A stretch of DNA of 15,016 bases from Stephanodiscus triporus (lineage: Eukaryota > Bacillariophyta > Thalassiosirophyceae > Thalassiosirales > Thalassiosiraceae). A program made the position numbers and the translations under genes. The stretch covers positions 1 through 15,016 of the forward strand of contig JALLAZ010000472.1 in assembly GCA_036939755.1 (NCBI GenBank), in the 5' to 3' direction. A model generated the notes under the pieces. It did not search any database. It saw only the letters and a program-made list of their open reading frames with translations, and was not told the DNA's origin. Position 1 is the first letter of the stretch. Every line of letters starts with the position of its first letter. Shown here one piece after another: positions 7,758 through 14,910 of this stretch.

Positions 7758-8437
7758 GGTCTGGTCGGTCGTTGCTGGGTTCGAGAGGAGTGGAGTAGCA
7801 TTTCCACGATACACCACCGCCGGGCGCAGGATGGAGTGTGGTTCTCTTCGTCGACGACGTGTTTTTAGGTATCGTAGGTAGTATCGTACTCTATTTTTAG
7901 TGGGATCGGATTTCTGAGGAAAGATTTTCGGGGACGGAGAGGCACAACACAGCCCACGCGAAACGAAGGATCTCCACGAAGCTCGAAGCTCTTCTCTTTT
8001 CCTCTCCGAGCTCGTCTTTTTCGCCCCACAAGGAGAAGAATCGTACAATAATATGTTGTAGGATTCCTAGAAAGAACAGTTCAACGACGATGACGGAACA
8101 GCAGAATAATAGACCCGAACCACGTCTGAGTCCGCAGGCGGCATTGGTGGAGGCGCAAGCATTGGCGGCGGCGGTCCTGCCCACGGACATGAAGGGCAAA
8201 CTCGTCGCGTCGTTGCTAATCGATCTCGTCGGATCGGCATCGTACATGATCCCGTTCGCCGGGGAGGGATTCGATGTGGCGTGGGCGCCGATATCGATGG
8301 TTCTGGTCGGTGCGCTTTACGACGGCGTCATGCCGAGCCTGAAGTACGTGGCATTATTGGAGGAGCTCATGCCGTTCACAGACATAATACCCACCGCGAC
8401 GTTGGGTTGGATGAGGGAGTTCGGACCGGGAATCATC
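6462..8437. repeat. Inverted pair of homologous coding domains (6462-6743 and 8156-8437)
   Basis: The last 94-residue domain of the 453-residue protein (minus strand) and residues 23-116 of the 130-residue protein (plus strand) differ at 20 positions, nearly all conservative. DNA similarity is also visible, for example GGCGTCATGCCGAGCCT in both. The layout points to a local inverted duplication, or duplication followed by fusion or loss of the C2 part. Confidence 0.85.
7758..8089. promoter_or_regulatory. Divergent promoter region between the two domain-sharing genes
   Basis: 332 bases separate the two ATGs. It contains TATCGTAGGTA (7870-7880) and TATCGTACTC (7882-7891), and ATCGTAC at 8040-8046. 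The rest is mixed-composition DNA with no gene I accept. Both genes could be co-regulated from here. Confidence 0.5.
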
Positions 8438-8482
8438 GAGGCGAAGATTGGCGAGCGTAGGAGTAAGCGCAAGCGCTATTGA
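8090..8482 (+). CDS. Small membrane protein, stand-alone SASYxIPxAGEGFD domain
   Basis: 130 residues, start ATG 8090, stop TGA 8480-8482. After a short Gln/Asn/Pro-rich N-terminus comes the domain shared with the gene at 6396-7757. Hydrophobic segments lie at about 38-56 and 61-77, with an invariant-looking SASYMIPFAGEGFDVAWAPIS between and through them, then LPFTDIIPTAT (93-103) and a basic tail RRSKRKRY. Two short membrane spans or a re-entrant hairpin are likely. I recall similar small proteins of unknown function in bacteria and algae, but cannot name a characterised member. It has no C2-like part. The divergent arrangement with its paralogue suggests shared regulation or a partner subunit; both are inference. 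Confidence 0.82.
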   Translation: MTEQQNNRPEPRLSPQAALVEAQALAAAVLPTDMKGKLVASLLIDLVGSASYMIPFAGEGFDVAWAPISMVLVGALYDGVMPSLKYVALLEELMPFTDIIPTATLGWMREFGPGIIEAKIGERRSKRKRY

Positions 8483-8754
8483 TGAATATGACCCAGATGA
8501 GGATTTGATGTGTCATATGCGTGTCCGTGGACAGCGCAGATTGATTCTTGGCCATCGATCACTCTCTCAGAATACGCATTGCATTAAATAAAAATTGTTG
8601 GGTTTGTTTGGTTCGTGTTTCAATCAATTATTATCCGTCATCATCAGAGAGTACGATAGGATTACCATTGTGTATTTCGACAACACCAGTAGAAATAATA
8701 TGATGTAATTACGACATCGAAACATAGTTCAAACATCGTATCGTACTCTAGGAT
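8483..8754. other. Convergent 3' spacer with AATAAA-like sequence and two TATCGTACTC motifs
   Basis: Between the 130-residue protein (+) and VTE4 (-). AATAAA occurs near 8585. GAGTACGATA in plus sense is at 8648-8657, and its reverse complement is at 8739-8748, seven bases beyond the VTE4 stop. No gene is seen. Confidence 0.5.
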
Positions 8755-9923
8755 TTACTCTTCTTTTTTTGTGCATGTGATCAACCCAAACTTGATCACC
8801 CCGGAATTGAAACCCTTGAGCATGAGCAGCATGGCGTATGCTCCGCGGATTGTGCTGAACCCACTCTTTAGCAGCCCCACAACGCTCTTCAAGTTCAAGC
8901 TCGATTTGATGACGGCCTTCCAAAATGGCGCGATAATGTACGACCAATCCTCGCGTTTGATGTTTACCGCCCCTTCCTTTTCCAAGAGTTTCGTATAATC
9001 ATCCACGCTGCACCATTTTGGAAGATAGTAGGCGCGATTGATCTTCGCCAGAATCTTCTCCTCCTTCTTAGATAGGCTGGGTTCGCCGCGCTCCAAATCA
9101 CGATGGCACCACGTGACGATGATAATACGACCCCCAGGGGCGGCCACGCGCATGAGCTCGTTGACGAACTTCGCTTTATCCGGCATATGCTCGCCGGACT
9201 CCAACGACCAGACTAGATCGAAAGCAGAGTCATCGAAGGGCATATTCAGAGCATCGGCTACCTATCAGGATTCAGAGAAATGATTCAACGGTTGGCGGAG
9301 TTGAATTAAGTCGAAGTTCCTGAGATATGGGTCATTTTATCATTGATAAACACTCGTCCCAGAATATATTTTCATATCCTTACCTGAAATGACGCCTTGT
9401 CCGACACACCCTGCTCCCTTGCCAACTCGTTTCCGCGATTAGCCTGATACGGACTCAACGTGATGCCCTGAGCTGTACTGCCCTCGTACTTCCTCACAAT
9501 ATGCCTCGAAGACCCACCAATGCCGCAGCCCACATCCACTACCCTCTTGGGAGGTTTCCCTTCATCAACGCCAGCCCACTTCAGCACCTCGTCGATGAGA
9601 TCGATTTGCGCCTGGATGTGATCAGTCCTGTCCTCGGGGATGTAGTACCCGTGATGCATATGCTCGCCCCACACATCTTCCCACAATTTCGACGAGCGGT
9701 CGTAGAAAAATGCGATGCCATCCTTCAGATCCTCGTCCGTGCGTTCGCGGGAGAGCACCGAATCCCGCGCGCGTCGGACGGCCGATCGAACGCCGAAGAG
9801 GGAGGTGCCGCTGTTGCTGGCACGAGTTTGGACGGAGTTGGCGCGGCTGAGTTTTGTAAATGACAGGACTCCGCGGGAACCGGTTAGTAGGATGAGGCGG
9901 AATAAATGAAGTCTCGTCGTCAT
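8755..9923 (-). CDS. VTE4: Gamma-tocopherol methyltransferase (VTE4), plastid, two exons
   Basis: This S-adenosylmethionine-dependent enzyme converts gamma- to alpha-tocopherol (and delta- to beta-) in the plastid. Exons 9923-9384 and 9261-8755 give 348 residues. The family hallmarks are LWEDVWGEHMHHGYY (80-94), the SAM-binding motif VVDVGCGIGGSSRH (128-141), ITLSPYQANRGNELA (154-168), WSLESGEHMPDKAKF (198-212), GGRIIIVTWCHRDL (223-236), and a C-terminal GVIKFGLITC (334-343). Residues 1-22 form a hydrophobic signal-like segment with a VLSF site resembling the diatom ASAF motif, consistent with import into a secondary plastid. The start at 9923 is chosen because the frame upstream to 10094 runs into the tRNA gene. 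Exon 1 ends SFQ and exon 2 begins VADAL, the uninterrupted family sequence. Related MPBQ methyltransferases differ in these motifs. Confidence 0.93.
9262..9383 (-). other. Intron of VTE4 (122 bases, GTAAGG...ATAG)
   Basis: On the minus strand the donor GTAAGG begins at 9383 and the acceptor AG ends at 9262. It is phase 0: CAG (Gln180) joins GTA (Val181), restoring the conserved FQVADAL sequence. Both splice signals are canonical. Confidence 0.9.
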
Positions 9924-10043
9924 TTTACCAATGATCAAAGGCAGGCGACAACAATACAAAGCAATGCGTAGAGTAGTTGTTGTTTGTGGTGGTGGTGGAG
10001 CAACTTTTTCCTGTGTAAGATTCGTACATATCGTGTAAAGTAC

Positions 10044-10058
10044 AAAAAATCCAAAAAA
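10044..10058 (-). terminator. RNA polymerase III terminator for tRNA-Phe
   Basis: On the minus strand two T6 runs follow the tRNA 3' end, at 10058-10053 (four bases past it) and 10049-10044, a standard Pol III stop plus backup. Confidence 0.8.
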
Positions 10059-10061
10059 CAT

Positions 10062-10134
10062 TGCTTCGACCGTGAATCGAACACGGGGCCTCAAGATCTT
10101 CAGTCTTGCGCTCTCCCAACTGAGCTATCGAAGC
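10062..10134 (-). tRNA. tRNA-Phe: tRNA-Phe (anticodon GAA)
   Basis: 73 bases folding into a perfect cloverleaf: 7-pair acceptor stem GCTTCGA/TCGAAGC with discriminator A; D arm GCTC...GAGC; anticodon arm CAAGA-CTGAAGA-TCTTG with GAA at the anticodon; T arm CCGTG-TTCGATT-CACGG. It has no intron and no encoded CCA. Internal A box (TAGCTCAGTTGG) and B box (GTTCGATTC) are intact. It strongly resembles nuclear eukaryotic tRNA-Phe. It lies on the same strand as VTE4, 138 bases upstream of its ATG. Confidence 0.97.
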
Positions 10135-10960
10135 TTCGAACTCTGTTATAGATTGATCTTTGAAAACATTTATAAAACTATAAAATTAAAATACTAAGAA
10201 GGTCATGATTGGTAGGAGAAGTGGGTATTTGGTGTTGTTTGGCATTTGGTACTATGGTACTGTCAACTGTCAACAATAACAACAAAAATATACCTCCCTC
10301 CTACCTGCCGCCCCCAATCCCTCCATTCTCTTTGCCCCATTCTTTTTGTCGGGACTGACATGTCACGACCACGACAGATGTGAAGATCAGTGAAGGTTGG
10401 CAATGCCAAGACAGCATATAAGTACAAGATTGCCATGTGAAAAAAATCATTGCTCATTTGGTGGGGGAAAGAAAAAATGGATGAAAAATATCGGCGAGGA
10501 ACAATGTCATGATTGCCTATGTTCAATGCCTAATTTGATCTTGGATAATTGGTCTGAGTCTCCTGAGCAACAATTCTAGCACCATTTTCAATGCAAAGTA
10601 AGGTGGGTGACTCAATGATGTCCTCTAGTAAATCTTAAATCCAGTTGTTGGAAGTTATGTTAGGGTGAAATCTTTCAGTTTTTGTTCCCACCAACATCAA
10701 CATGGCGATGCTGGTTGGTTTGCATACGTGAAATGTCCATCGTTTGCCACAACCAGACAACCAGGGCCAGTGGCAGGGCAGATGTCATTCTGTGGCAGGG
10801 AAACCCTGCTACATAAACATACGAAAGCATACTGCATGCATCATCTTAAATGAGCAATTGCGAGAGAATATTTGCATGAAGCTAGTGAAAAATATGTTTC
10901 AGAAGGGATTATATTTAAGCTAACAAATAAGTTGTCAGAACATGTTTTAGAAAATTATGG
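10135..10960. other. Gene-poor AT-rich DNA
   Basis: No open frame in this stretch has protein-like features or a recognisable motif. Small features only: a doubled GGTAC/GTCAAC pattern near 10248-10274 and a repeated GTGGCAGGG (near 10770 and 10792). No RNA gene is seen. Confidence 0.5.
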
Positions 10961-10966
10961 TAAATA

Positions 10967-11062
10967 GTTGACACCTTCGCATCACTAGCTTTGCCTAGTT
11001 AAATGTTACACATTGCAAACATGTGAGGGCGAAGGTGTCAACATTGACACCAAAGGTGTCAA
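10967..11062. repeat. Nested inverted repeats built on GGTGTCAA / TTGACACC
   Basis: A perfect 14-base inverted repeat, GTTGACACCTTCGC (10967-10980) and its complement (11029-11042), encloses 48 bases. Immediately after is a second hairpin, TTGACACC-AAA-GGTGTCAA (11044-11062), then another GGTGTC (11063-11068). This gives four TTGACACC half-sites in alternating orientation. It could be a mobile-element end or a protein-binding array. Confidence 0.85.
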
Positions 11063-11255
11063 GGTGTCCTTCCATTTGGTGCTGGGATTGCATGGGATCC
11101 ACCAAGACACTCTAGGTAGAAATCTGTAAATTTCCCTAGAGAAAATCATAGATTACCTCTGAGCAGGAATATGAGAGCTATAATCCTAAATGAGATTGAA
11201 TCAGAGCTCTCATTGGATCTTATCCCATCAGATAAGCATGGTAGTGCTTCTATGA

Positions 11256-11639
11256 AGCACTCCCAAGTGGCAAGTCCCTGACCCTGACTCATTAGGCATT
11301 AGAATACAGGATCAAACATACCAGGGATACCCTTACCCCTTTAAGCCCGACAATACAATACCAGATCTATTACCTAGTACAACACCTGTCAGTACAATAA
11401 GGCAATATTTTATCTTCTTGCTGGTATGGCAATATTTGGTCAATATTTGGACAACGGACAGAAATATTGACCAAATATCGCCACCCAAATATCACCTCAA
11501 AAAAACACAGCAAGCCGGGCCTAAAAGTTGTGCTTTGTGTCAAAACAAACAGCAAAATCGTGTTTTGAATTGGTTCTTTTGTATGTACTTTTCCTACATA
11601 GACTCTCTACATGGTTGGCACTGCCATATTAAGGTGTGA
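11256..11639 (+). other. Open frame of 128 codons without ATG, possible decayed coding fragment
   Basis: Stop-free from the codon after TGA 11253-11255 to the stop at 11637-11639. The first potential initiator is a TTG at 11418. The upstream half is Pro/Asp/Tyr-rich; the downstream half holds SCALCQNKQQ with a CxxC and later Cys/His residues. Part of the frame runs through the 11428-11482 inverted repeat. I recognise no family. A mobile-element remnant is possible; chance is also possible. Confidence 0.2.
11428..11482. repeat. 21-base inverted repeat with 13-base loop
   Basis: Arm 11428-11448 begins GGCAATATTTGGTCAATATT and pairs with 11462-11482 at 20 of 21 positions. The left arm itself contains an 11-base tandem (AATATTTGGTC/AATATTTGGAC), and GGCAATATTT also occurs at 11401-11410. 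It is an AT-rich cruciform-prone structure. Confidence 0.9.
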
Positions 11640-12200
11640 TCTGACTCGTCTTTGAACCGGCCCTTGTCGGCTGCAATCTGTTCCAATAAGCTCACATCTT
11701 CATCATAAGTAGGGATGTATGTCCCTAATATATGCCTAATATGTTAAGGTTTAATGGTATTTTGGTATCATGATAACAAAAAAAAACAATCATCAAAAAA
11801 GTCGTATGGCAGTGCAATTTTTGACTGGTAGAGTAAAAAATATGTGAATCCAATTCACACTAAAAATAGAGTAGGGTATGAACCGGATTCACACACTAAA
11901 AAAATTGGGTCAAGTAGATAATAAAATTAGAGTCACAAAGAGTGACTATTATTATCATTGACATATCTTTATTTAGCTCATTATTTATTATTCATTTATT
12001 GAAACCACCTGAATCCCTCAACTACTTTGGTTTTGCGATTCCTCTATTATTTGTAGAGGTCAATCTTGCTGGGGAGACCTTGCGAGACTGATTTTTCTCG
12101 TGATTCATGGAAGATAGTATCGTCGAGACAAGTAGAGACTGTGTAAGGTACTTTACATGTAGGTAGATAGGTTTGTATGTATTTAAAGTAATTATGTACG
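11640..12200. other. Gene-free AT-rich DNA with short repeats
   Basis: Contains a loose direct repeat around ATTCACACTAAAAA (from about 11852) and ATTCACACACTAAAAA (from about 11888), small hairpins TAGGGA/TCCCTA (about 11710-11727), GTGAAT-CCA-ATTCAC (about 11843-11857) and AGTCAC/GTGACT (11931-11936 with 11942-11947). No gene is seen. Confidence 0.5.
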
Positions 12201-12208
12201 TATGGACT

Positions 12209-12226
12209 GTGTGTGTGTGTGTGTGT
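12209..12226. repeat. (GT)9 microsatellite
   Basis: Nine perfect GT units in non-coding DNA; it explains the CVCVCV and HTHTH runs in open frames here. Confidence 0.95.
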
Positions 12227-12419
12227 TTCTTGGCCACTGGTCAGCAAGGGTCTTTGCCTTTGCCACAATGGGGTACAAGTTTAAGGAGTATTTTGCCGCG
12301 GACAAAAAGTCACGAAAAAAATACAATAGTGCAATTGCATTGCTAAATCATTTGTTCTACACTAGACCAACCCAGCAGAGTATTCAGTTATATAGAACAT
12401 ATTTTTCCAATCAGTTTGA

Positions 12420-12644
12420 TATGTGACACCCTTGGCCGGAAACAGAACCATTAGGTGTGCTCACTGTACAAGAGCGGTGAGGGAGACGACACAATGGCAA
12501 CCTCATGCATTACTCGCAAGATGTCTTGGCAACAGGAGAAAATTGACACGACACCTCGTTGCCCGAGCTAGCAAACATATTTTTGAAGAGGACTGTTGTT
12601 TGGACCATCCCCAACAGCCTATTATTGATGGAGATATTAGGTGA
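12420..12644 (+). pseudogene. Possible remnant with a BED-like zinc-finger pattern
   Basis: A 74-codon open frame with no ATG reads TIRCAHCTRAV...WQPHALLARCLGNR, that is C-x2-C followed by W, H and C in a H-x5-C arrangement. This resembles BED-type fingers found at the N-terminus of hAT-like transposases. There is no transposase domain downstream. An adjacent frame (12265-12423) encodes a Lys-rich stretch, MGYKFKEYFAADKKSRKKY, that ends just where this one begins, so a frameshifted remnant is conceivable. Weak call. Confidence 0.25.
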
Positions 12645-12884
12645 GACAGCGGTTGGTTTTGGGGTAGTTTGGGGGGTGACACATGATGTACCTAGGTGAA
12701 AGCTAGGTAAAAAACACACAACCCTACCATGGTGGCCGCTGTCATCCCACGGCCGCCACGGTGCCCTACTCCCGGCAATTACACACACAACAATCAGCGA
12801 ACATGCTTCACGACAGGTCTATGTTGTTAAATCTAGAAAAAAATATCTTTATTACTATTAATTACACTACTAAACACACAGCAC
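12645..12884. other. Non-coding spacer with a GC-rich imperfect hairpin
   Basis: ACCATGGTGGCCG (about 12726-12738) is followed by CGGCCGCCAC, giving an imperfect hairpin. A close inverted match of the first element occurs at about 13235-13247. No gene is seen. Confidence 0.4.
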
Positions 12885-13270
12885 ATCGACGACGATGACG
12901 CGGTTGCAGGCAACAACGATGCCTGCAGCTTCGTCTGGGGCATATCCGGTGGTTTCGACGCGATCGATTCGTCCTATGGGACTATCGGAAGCATCCCTTG
13001 GCTTGGTTCTGGCGGCGACAGCGAGGAAGGCAGTCAAAACATGGGCGGCGCGGAGGCAGTTTGGGGGGACAAAAAAGTAACGATAAAACCTGTGTCGTAT
13101 GTTCCTAGATATTGAACGCAAACAATGGGCGATGCCCAAACCAAGCGCAGGGATGATCGTCCACGATGTGGGGATGACGTCGATGCCCTTAGTTTGGGCG
13201 TCGCCCAGATACGGGTGATGGTAGGGGGGAAGATCCGCCGGCCGCCATGGTCGACACCGGTCTTCGCAAT
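12885..13270. other. GC-rich island with overlapping open frames on both strands
   Basis: The base composition rises sharply against AT-rich flanks. Several frames are open at once: plus-strand frames starting near 12889 (an Asp/Gly/Ser-rich reading, IDDDDAVAGNND...) and 12895, and a 158-codon minus-strand frame (12870-13346, TTG start). None matches a family I know, and no frame is clearly favoured. It may be an old exon, a pseudogene or part of an inserted element. Confidence 0.3.
13126..13207. repeat. Imperfect 20-base inverted repeat inside the GC-rich island
   Basis: Arms 13126-13145 and 13188-13207 pair at 18 of 20 positions. Each arm contains its own small palindrome (GGGCGATGCCC and GGGCGTCGCCC). 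The 42-base loop can pair further in part. A long hairpin or cruciform is possible. Confidence 0.8.
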
Positions 13271-13941
13271 AATTCTGTCGTGAGATGGCTGGTGGGACTG
13301 GTACAGTTTCTACATAGAATACATAGACTACAAAGTCACGCAACAAAACAGTGGTTAAACTTGTAATTTACATCTAGATAGTAGAACACAGGCTCAAAAA
13401 AGTGAAACATGTTCCAATGCATTCCTGTCAACCGCGATTCCACTCCCTGAGGGATTGTATTCATCGTTCTTGTTGGCTGACAACTACAACGTTGTCCTCA
13501 CTGGGTAAAAACCCTTGTGGCAATCAGCTAATGATTTAAATGGTTACACTGATGGCATCGTAGCTTTCTTTGATGGGATCTGATATTCTTGCATGATTTT
13601 GTATTAGGTTTGGTAATGCCAAAGCCTGTATTTCCCCTAAGTATGGTGAGGACGCTGGTGATATTATACCATTCATAAAAGAAAGCTATCTGCTCTGTTT
13701 CAGTTTCAGTCCTGCGGGGGGCAATCAGATGGCTCCTCATACACCAAAATTGGATGGAAAACCGAGTATTGGACTAGTCTGTGCAGTTTTCTGGTGGTGT
13801 TGGGCTTCAAGTTTAGACGCAACACCATTCAAACTAGAGGAAATAAGGATAATTCCTCATGCCTTGAGTACCCCATATTGGATACACTATTAAGATTTAA
13901 TTCTTATTTGTCAGATGTAGCACAAAATCCTATCAACTGAC
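13271..13941. other. AT-rich spacer downstream of the WW-domain gene
   Basis: Contains a 98-codon plus-strand open frame (13597-13890, TAA at 13891-13893) without an early ATG and without recognisable motifs. On the minus strand a pyrimidine-rich CCCCCCGCAG at 13712-13721 could serve as a splice acceptor for the WW-domain gene. Nothing else is seen. Confidence 0.4.
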
Positions 13942-14877
13942 TTAAATCTTACCCAACTCTCTGTGCAGGGCATGCAATCGTATATCCACTCTCCCTGGCT
14001 CAATATGCGGCGGGATTGAAGACACCGGTAAAGAAAATGGTCGCAGAGGAGTATAGCATTGATCGGCTTCCTCGTCCTCCCCTCCCTCTCGCTTTCCAAT
14101 AGGACCACCTCCCGCGAAATCACCGCCGTCTACATTTCGAGCCTTCAAGTCCCTCGAGATATTGCATAAATCGGCAATTGCCCCGGCGGTCAAACCTTCC
14201 AGTTCCAGCTTCGGAGGTATGTACAACACTTGCTGAGTTATCTTTTGAGTATTTTCCGCGTCGATCATGGCGCGGACAGATGGAACGAGCATACCCGATG
14301 AAACGGCCGTAGCAGGGCCCAAGCCAGACGATAAGGTATTCTTAATTAATGTACTCATCGGTTCGATTTGTTGTTGAGTAGAAATAGTAGGATTCGGTGT
14401 ATTGGATAGCGCCATTTCAACCACTTGCGGTTGATCTGATGGATATCGTTGAGAATAGTTAGATTGCATCGGAACGTACATATTCGGTAAATTGTGAGTA
14501 GTCGATTTTGGCATAATATTTGTCGCTTGCAGATCGTTAGCCGCCGGCTGAGCCATTTGTTGAGCTACGACTGGATGGACACCAGCGTAAATCGTTTGCA
14601 GTTGATGAGGATGTGTTGGAGCTTGCTGGTGTTGCTCTTGCGGTGGAGGCAGCGGCTGCACTGCGGGAGGGGGGGGCACTGATGGAGTGAAATAAGGCGG
14701 TGGAACCCAACTTGTCTCGCCAGTCGATCGATTGGCAAAATACCAGCGGCTGCTGACGGGATCCATTGCCGTCTCCCACCCTGGTGGTAGGTGTGGGGGT
14801 GGAGGTGGGGGCGGGGGCGGGGGCGGGGGCGGGGGAGTAAAGCCGTCCAAATGATTTGGATATTGCATTATTCTCAT
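13942..14877 (-). CDS. WW-domain, proline-rich protein (possibly partial gene model)
   Basis: 311 residues as a single exon. A run of 14 Pro (15-28) is followed by one WW domain, LPPGWETAMDPVSSRWYFAN to WVPP (30-60), with both signature Trp (34, 57), the aromatic pair Y46-F47 and the distal Pro (60). The rest is Pro/Gln/Ser/Thr-rich and looks disordered, then comes a helical-looking stretch about residues 230-260. WW domains bind proline motifs and are common in splicing and transcription factors; a nuclear RNA-processing role is inference. The ATG at 14877 is the first in frame. The frame is open to 14989, so an upstream exon is possible. Near the 3' end a strong donor, GTAAGA at 13952, could replace the last residues. 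Spliced to 13711 it would end LKLKQSR at a TAG at 13686-13688. Domain call firm, gene ends uncertain. Confidence 0.8.
   Translation of the reverse strand: MRIMQYPNHLDGFTPPPPPPPPPPPPPPHLPPGWETAMDPVSSRWYFANRSTGETSWVPPPYFTPSVPPPPAVQPLPPPQEQHQQAPTHPHQLQTIYAGVHPVVAQQMAQPAANDLQATNIMPKSTTHNLPNMYVPMQSNYSQRYPSDQPQVVEMALSNTPNPTISTQQQIEPMSTLIKNTLSSGLGPATAVSSGMLVPSVRAMIDAENTQKITQQVLYIPPKLELEGLTAGAIADLCNISRDLKARNVDGGDFAGGGPIGKREGGEDEEADQCYTPLRPFSLPVSSIPPHIEPGRVDIRLHALHRELGKI
14794..14836 (+). repeat. GGGGGC minisatellite encoding the polyproline run
   Basis: Several runs of five G separated by single bases on the plus strand, the template strand of the WW-domain gene. The pattern can form a G-quadruplex and is prone to length change. 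Confidence 0.85.
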
Positions 14878-14880
14878 AAA

Positions 14881-14910
14881 CAAGCCGATAGGGGCTGCGC
14901 CCCTGGCTTG
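14881..14910 (-). promoter_or_regulatory. Stable hairpin three bases upstream of the WW-protein ATG
   Basis: CAAGCC (14881-14886) pairs with GGCTTG (14905-14910), and GGGGC (14891-14895) with GCCCC (14899-14903), leaving a GATA/T internal loop and a 3-base tip. If 14877 is the true start, the hairpin lies directly before it in the mRNA. If translation begins upstream it encodes QARGAAPIGL. Confidence 0.6.

Noticed and set aside
7758..8048. 97-codon N-terminal extension of the C2-like protein
   Set aside because: Low-complexity, Arg/Ser-rich reading that crosses the repeated TATCGTA motifs; the ATG at 7757 has better context.
9924..10094. 57-codon N-terminal extension of VTE4
   Set aside because: It starts inside the tRNA-Phe gene; the ATG at 9923 gives a normal family length and a plausible presequence.
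10263..10579. Short open frames of 60-87 codons on both strands
   Set aside because: No motif, no conserved pattern and composition typical of random AT-rich sequence.
12022..12268. Minus-strand frames with HTHTH runs
   Set aside because: Produced by the (GT)9 microsatellite.
12870..13346. 158-codon minus-strand frame as a real gene
   Set aside because: No ATG at the start, several competing frames in the same GC-rich island, no recognisable domain.
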